Below are positions 60,482-64,000 of a DNA stretch of 64,000 nt, one piece after another. Source of the DNA: Plastoroseomonas hellenica (GTDB lineage: Bacteria; Pseudomonadota; Alphaproteobacteria; Acetobacterales; Acetobacteraceae); contig NZ_JAAGBB010000023.1 of the NCBI RefSeq assembly GCF_018129085.1, positions 56,367 to 120,366 of the forward strand, read 5' to 3'. The translations under genes were made by a program, and so were the position numbers. Position 1 is the stretch's first letter, and each line of letters starts with the position of its first letter. Below the pieces are notes generated by a model, which made no database searches, was not told the origin of the DNA, and saw only the letters and a program-made list of their open reading frames with translations.

Positions 60482-61036
60482 TCAGTGCGGCGCCTTCGCA
60501 TGCTGTCCCTGGGTCATCCGGTCCACATGGGCGATGCCGATCGCCGAGAGGATGAAGATCGAGTGGATGATCGTCTGCCACATCACGGCTTCGGAGGTGA
60601 TGGTGGCCCCCGGCGAACCCATCCGGCTTGCTTCGATGAAGACCCGCAGCAGGTGGATGGAGGAGATGCCGATGATCGCCATCGCCAGCTTGACCTTCAG
60701 CACCCCGGCATTGACGTGGCTCAGCCATTCCGGCTGGTCCGGATGGCCTTCCAGGCGCAGCCGCGAGACGAAGGTTTCGTAGCCGCCGACGATCACCATC
60801 ACCAGCAGGTTCGAGATCATGACCACGTCGATGAGGCCGAGCACGACCAGCATGATCTGCTGCTCGCTGAAATCGCCCGCATGCGAGACGAGGTGCCAGA
60901 GCTCCTTGAGGAACAGAAACACGTAGACGCATTGCGCGATGATGAGGCCCAGATAGAGCGGCAACTGCAACCAGCGCGAGCTGAAAATGAGATAGGGCAG
61001 GGGGCGGAGCGGCGTGCGTTCCGTCACTTCTTTCAT
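60482..61036 (-). CDS. YqhA family membrane protein (UPF0114)
   Basis: 184 residues, four predicted helices (WLQLPLYLGLIIAQCVYVFL, ISNLLVMVIVGGYETFVSRL and two later). The pattern is that of TIGR00645/YqhA proteins of unknown function. It is immediately upstream of the phosphotransferase gene and 94 bases past the flotillin stop. Confidence 0.88.
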   Translation of the reverse strand: MKEVTERTPLRPLPYLIFSSRWLQLPLYLGLIIAQCVYVFLFLKELWHLVSHAGDFSEQQIMLVVLGLIDVVMISNLLVMVIVGGYETFVSRLRLEGHPDQPEWLSHVNAGVLKVKLAMAIIGISSIHLLRVFIEASRMGSPGATITSEAVMWQTIIHSIFILSAIGIAHVDRMTQGQHAKAPH

Positions 61037-61129
61037 CGGGTGGGGTCCGTTCGATCGATCGTTGTGGCTGTTCTTGCCGGCGGGGCGGCTATATCGCCCC
61101 GCCCGATCGATTGTCGAGGCTCGCTTTGC

Positions 61130-62806
61130 TTACGCGGGCGTGGTGGGCCCTGCCGGCGGCACCAGGGGCGGCTGCACCGCGGCGAGGATGCCGTTGAGCT
61201 TGCCGGGATCGGTGATGCCGACCTCGCGCAGCAGGTCGTCGACCAGCGGCGAGGTGACGCGGTGGCGGAGCGCCGCATTGACCACCTGCTCCGGGAAGCC
61301 CGAGGCGGCGCCCGCGGCATCGAGCCCGGCCGTGCCATTCGCACCGGCCCCGCCATGCGCGCCACCGAGGCCGGTGACGTCGACGACGCGGATGGAATCG
61401 ATGTGCTCCAGCGGCTTGACCATCGCGGCCAGCACAGCCGGCAGCGCCTCCACCAGGCGCAGCCGGAGCTCCAGCTCCACGATACGCGGCTCCAGCGTGT
61501 TGCGCGCCGCGTTCAGCTTCGCCTGACCTTCGGAATCCGCGGCGTATTTCGCGGCCGAGGCCTGGGCCATCAGGATCTCGGCATCGGCCTTCGCCTTGGT
61601 CTCGGTGGCGAGAGCGGCGGCGCGCGCCTCCGCCGCCTCGCGCTCGGCGCGGGCACCGGTGGTGACGCCGATCGCCTCGCGCTCCGCGGCTTCCGCCGCC
61701 TGCAGCAGCGCGACCCGCTTCGAGCGCTCGGCGCGCTCGACGGAGCGTGCGGTCTCGACCGTCTCCTCGGCGGTGACGGCGAGTGCGAGCGCCTGCGACG
61801 CGGCTTCCTCGGCCGCCGACTTGGCGCGCGACTGGTCGGCGATCGCCGCCTCGCTCTCCTGCCGGCGGATCGCCAGCGTCTTCTCGTTCTCGATCTCGCG
61901 CTCGGTGACGCTGCGATTGGCCTCGATCCGCGCCTCACGGGCGATGCGGTCGGCCGAGATCTGCGCCAGCTCCGATTCCTGCTTGGCCAGCGCTTCCTTG
62001 GCCGCGATCTGCGCCTGGGTGGTGGCGCGCTGCTCGGCCAGGTCCCGCTGCTGCTCGACTCGCGCGCGCTCGGTCGCCAGCTCCACCTCCAGCTTCGACT
62101 TGGTCTGGTCGCGGTCGCGCTCGGCGATCGCGACATTGGTCGTCGCCTCGATCTCGAAGCGCTCGCGCCGCTTCGCCTCGGTGATCTCCTTGATGCGCTT
62201 CAGCCCCTCGGCGTCGAAGGAATTGTCGGGGTTGAAGTGCTTCTGGTCGGTCTGGTCGAGCCCGACGAGGGAGGCCGTCTCCAGCTCCAGCCCGTTCTTG
62301 TTCAGGTCCTCGCCCACCGAATCCCGCACCTTCTGCACGAAGTCGGCGCGCTTCAGGTGCAGCTCCTGCAAGGTCATGCCGGAAGCGACGGCGCGCAGCG
62401 CATCGACGAACTTGCCCTCCACCAGCTCCTTCAGCGCATCCGGATCGTTGGTGCGGTTGCCGAGCGTCTGCGCCGCGCTCTGGATGCTCTCGGTGTCCTT
62501 CTTCACGCGGACATAGAACTCGACGGTGACGTCGGCGCGCAGGCTGTCATGGGTGATCAGCGCCTCGGCCTGGGTGCGGCGGACCACCAGCTTGTGAGTC
62601 TTCAGGCTGACCGGCACGAATTCGTGGAACACCGGCAGCACCAGCGCGCCGCCATCGACGATGACCCGGGCGCCGCCGAGCCCGGTCTTCACATAGGCGG
62701 TCTCCTTGGAGGAGCGGCGATAGAGCCGCGACAGCACGAAGCCGATCGCGAACAGCGCCACGATCGCGATAAGGGCGAGTGTCGCGGCGGTGATGAGGGT
62801 GTCCAT
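61130..62806 (-). CDS. Flotillin family protein (YqiK-like)
   Basis: 558 residues. One N-terminal membrane helix (TAATLALIAIVALFAIGFVL), an SPFH domain (GGARVIVDGGALVLPVFHEF through about residue 200) and a long Ala/Glu/Arg coiled coil (about 230-460) end in a Gly/Pro-rich tail. This organises membrane microdomains. The gene lies 109 bases downstream of its YqiJ-like partner. Confidence 0.92.
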   Translation of the reverse strand: MDTLITAATLALIAIVALFAIGFVLSRLYRRSSKETAYVKTGLGGARVIVDGGALVLPVFHEFVPVSLKTHKLVVRRTQAEALITHDSLRADVTVEFYVRVKKDTESIQSAAQTLGNRTNDPDALKELVEGKFVDALRAVASGMTLQELHLKRADFVQKVRDSVGEDLNKNGLELETASLVGLDQTDQKHFNPDNSFDAEGLKRIKEITEAKRRERFEIEATTNVAIAERDRDQTKSKLEVELATERARVEQQRDLAEQRATTQAQIAAKEALAKQESELAQISADRIAREARIEANRSVTEREIENEKTLAIRRQESEAAIADQSRAKSAAEEAASQALALAVTAEETVETARSVERAERSKRVALLQAAEAAEREAIGVTTGARAEREAAEARAAALATETKAKADAEILMAQASAAKYAADSEGQAKLNAARNTLEPRIVELELRLRLVEALPAVLAAMVKPLEHIDSIRVVDVTGLGGAHGGAGANGTAGLDAAGAASGFPEQVVNAALRHRVTSPLVDDLLREVGITDPGKLNGILAAVQPPLVPPAGPTTPA

Positions 62807-62915
62807 GGCGGTGATCCTGTCTCGGTGAGGCGTCAGAGCCCGGTTGGCAATGCGGCGGCGTCAGTCTGGCGCGGGATCGGCGGTTCCTGCCGTGCCGGAG
62901 CGCACAGCCCGGCGA

Positions 62916-63635
62916 TCAGGGCAGGCGCGCCGGGGCAACGGGGTCCTCCCGCGCCGGGGCGACGGGATCGTCCCGCGCCGGGGCGACGACGAAAGCGCGC
63001 TCAGTGCGCGACAGCAGGACGACGCGGGTGCCGGCCGGGATGGCCGCGCCCTCCGCCTCCGGCACCACCGTGACGTAGAGCGAGCCGCCGAAGCCGTCCG
63101 GCACCCGGGCTTCGGCCGGCAACGCCGCGGTCGCGGTGCCCTGCACGACGACGGCAATGCGGCCGAGCAGGCTGTCGCGGCTTGCCACATAGCTCTGTTC
63201 GCGCGGCACCAGGCGCGCGATGGCGACGGTCGCGACCCGGGTCACCGGCAGCGCGGCGGCGAGCGCCGGGATGGAAGCGAGGGCCCAGTGCAGCGGCCCG
63301 CCCAGGATGCCGCGCGCCAGCCCCTGCACCAGCAGCCCGAACCCCGCGAAGCCGGCGCAGAGCGCGATCAGCAGCACCGCGAACGGCACCCGCCCGAAGC
63401 CGAGCCAGGAGAGGAAGCCCCCTTCCGCGTGGTCGTGCGGGTGGATGTCATGGCCGACGCCATGCGCCCCGCCATGGTGATCCAGCCCATGCGCGCCATC
63501 ATGGCCGTGCCCAAGCAGCGCATCGCTGGAGAGGCCGAGCAGCAGCAGCGCGCCTTCCAGCAGGGCGAACAGCAGCACGAAGCCGCCGGCCACCAGGAAG
63601 GGCAGGTTGTGCGGCTGCAGGAGCAGGTCGATCAT
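62916..63635 (-). CDS. YqiJ-like membrane protein (OB-fold, DUF1449)
   Basis: 239 residues. Two N-terminal helices flank a His-rich loop (HGHDGAHGLDHHGGAHGVGH, residues about 43-62), then further helices (VPFAVLLIALCAGFAGFGLL) and an OB-fold domain (SLLGRIAVVVQGTATAALPA, SLYVTVV). This is the standard NfeD-type partner of flotillins. Its C-terminus is built from a 24-base tandem repeat. It overlaps the gene to the right by ATGA. Confidence 0.88.
   Translation of the reverse strand: MIDLLLQPHNLPFLVAGGFVLLFALLEGALLLLGLSSDALLGHGHDGAHGLDHHGGAHGVGHDIHPHDHAEGGFLSWLGFGRVPFAVLLIALCAGFAGFGLLVQGLARGILGGPLHWALASIPALAAALPVTRVATVAIARLVPREQSYVASRDSLLGRIAVVVQGTATAALPAEARVPDGFGGSLYVTVVPEAEGAAIPAGTRVVLLSRTERAFVVAPARDDPVAPAREDPVAPARLP
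62919..62987. repeat. 24-bp tandem repeat, nearly three copies, inside the YqiJ-like gene
   Basis: 62964-62987 and 62940-62963 differ at three bases; 62919-62939 is a shorter third unit. It encodes VAPARDDP, VAPAREDP and VAPARLP at the C-terminus. Confidence 0.8.
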
Positions 63636-64000
63636 TCCTCGGCATCCTCGTCCGCGAAGCCATTCTCGATCAGCGTCGCCGCCACCGAGGCCAGGATTTT
63701 TGTTGCGGGTACGACATCTTTACCCGTCCGATAGGCGGCCTGCCAAGTCGCCGCAGCATCACGGAGCGCGACATGCGCCTCCGCGAGCTCCAGCGCCGCC
63801 CGGGCGCCGAGCTGCCCGGCGCGCGCGGCGGCGCCCTGTTCCCGCACCAGGATGGCGGCGCTGCCGCGCAGCCGCTCCGCCTCCTCGCACAGTGGGCGTT
63901 CGAGGGCGGCGAGCCGCTCGGCAAGGCGGGCACCGCGCTCCTCGGCGGCGAGGCCGGCGGCGGTCGGCGCGAAGAGGCGCCGGATCAGGCCGGGGCGCAG
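63632..64000 (-). CDS. Coiled-coil hypothetical protein (5' part cut by window edge)
   Basis: The last 122 residues of a leftward gene are visible; the frame is open to base 64000, so the start lies beyond the window. The sequence is helical and charged (RLAERLAALERPLCEEAERL), then ARAALELAEAHVALRDAAAT, ending VAATLIENGFADEDAEE. Its stop overlaps the YqiJ-like start by ATGA, so it is the upstream member of the flotillin operon. It resembles PspA-like or assembly helpers only in coiled-coil character. Confidence 0.7.
   Translation of the reverse strand: MRPGLIRRLFAPTAAGLAAEERGARLAERLAALERPLCEEAERLRGSAAILVREQGAAARAGQLGARAALELAEAHVALRDAAATWQAAYRTGKDVVPATKILASVAATLIENGFADEDAEE

Noticed and set aside
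60485..63073. An 862-residue rightward open frame opposite the flotillin operon.
   Set aside because: It is antisense to three clear genes, with leucine/arginine composition from reverse reading of helical coding DNA.
1..64000. tRNA, rRNA, insertion sequences, prophage or integrase genes.
   Set aside because: No clover-leaf, CCA-ended or conserved rRNA segment was seen in the gaps, and no transposase or integrase motif was seen in any frame. A covariance-model search would settle small RNAs.

Overview
The window is about 70% GC, densely coded on both strands, and packed with Bug/TctC-type solute receptors, IclR/GntR/MarR regulators and short catabolic operons. This suits a metabolically versatile alphaproteobacterium; the protein sequences look most like Acetobacteraceae of the Roseomonas type, but that is inference from style and no rRNA or marker gene is present. 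I see no rRNA, tRNA, CRISPR array, insertion sequence or prophage.

Layout. 1-5839: a divergent acyl-CoA catabolic locus. A CoA-transferase (cut by the left edge) and an acyl-CoA dehydrogenase run left; a Bug receptor, an IclR regulator, a MaoC hydratase, a CitE-like lyase and a nitroreductase run right. Transferase plus hydratase plus lyase is the logic of itaconate/mesaconate (C5 dicarboxylate) degradation. 6172-9976: small genes (XRE-like, NUDIX, zinc ribbon, SnoaL-like, a 27-residue CsbD-like protein, a degenerate receiver). 9988-15466: a methyltransferase, then hyuA, a frameshifted hyuB and a Bug receptor. 15535-23736: chloroperoxidase-like hydrolase, NDH-2-like flavoprotein, PAS histidine kinase, two FixJ-type response regulators and a wHTH-TPR regulator. 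23845-25561: a 41-residue ORF coupled to a GNAT acetyltransferase, and a metallo-beta-lactamase-fold hydrolase.

25727-35034 is the most distinctive part: an eight-gene leftward operon (Rieske oxygenase, glutamine-synthetase-like ligase, ABC ATPase, permease, binding protein, second permease, DadA-like oxidase, Bug receptor) facing an IclR gene across a perfect inverted repeat. It looks like uptake, gamma-glutamylation or amide ligation, and oxygenation of an unidentified nitrogenous compound. 35370-38385: two paralogous ~90-residue proteins and a glycine-rich GVxG-repeat surface-type protein. 38449-45751: a six-gene operon (ThDP enzyme, zinc-type alcohol dehydrogenase, SDR, full TctC-TctB-TctA transporter) divergent from a GntR gene across a palindrome.

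45856-55105: AhpD-like protein, FSR-type MFS transporter, methyltransferase, DUF763 protein, orphan peptide-binding protein, then a MarR gene with a quinone-reductase-like MDR and two tandem-duplicated NTF2-fold secreted proteins sharing a promoter motif with it. 55264-58385: pentapeptide-repeat protein coupled to a PAS-GGDEF-EAL enzyme. 58386-58758: a scar region with a 24-bp-arm hairpin, a 30-bp perfect palindrome and a dehydrogenase remnant. 58759-64000: class II aldolase, APH-like kinase, YqhA-like protein and a flotillin/YqiJ operon running off the right edge.
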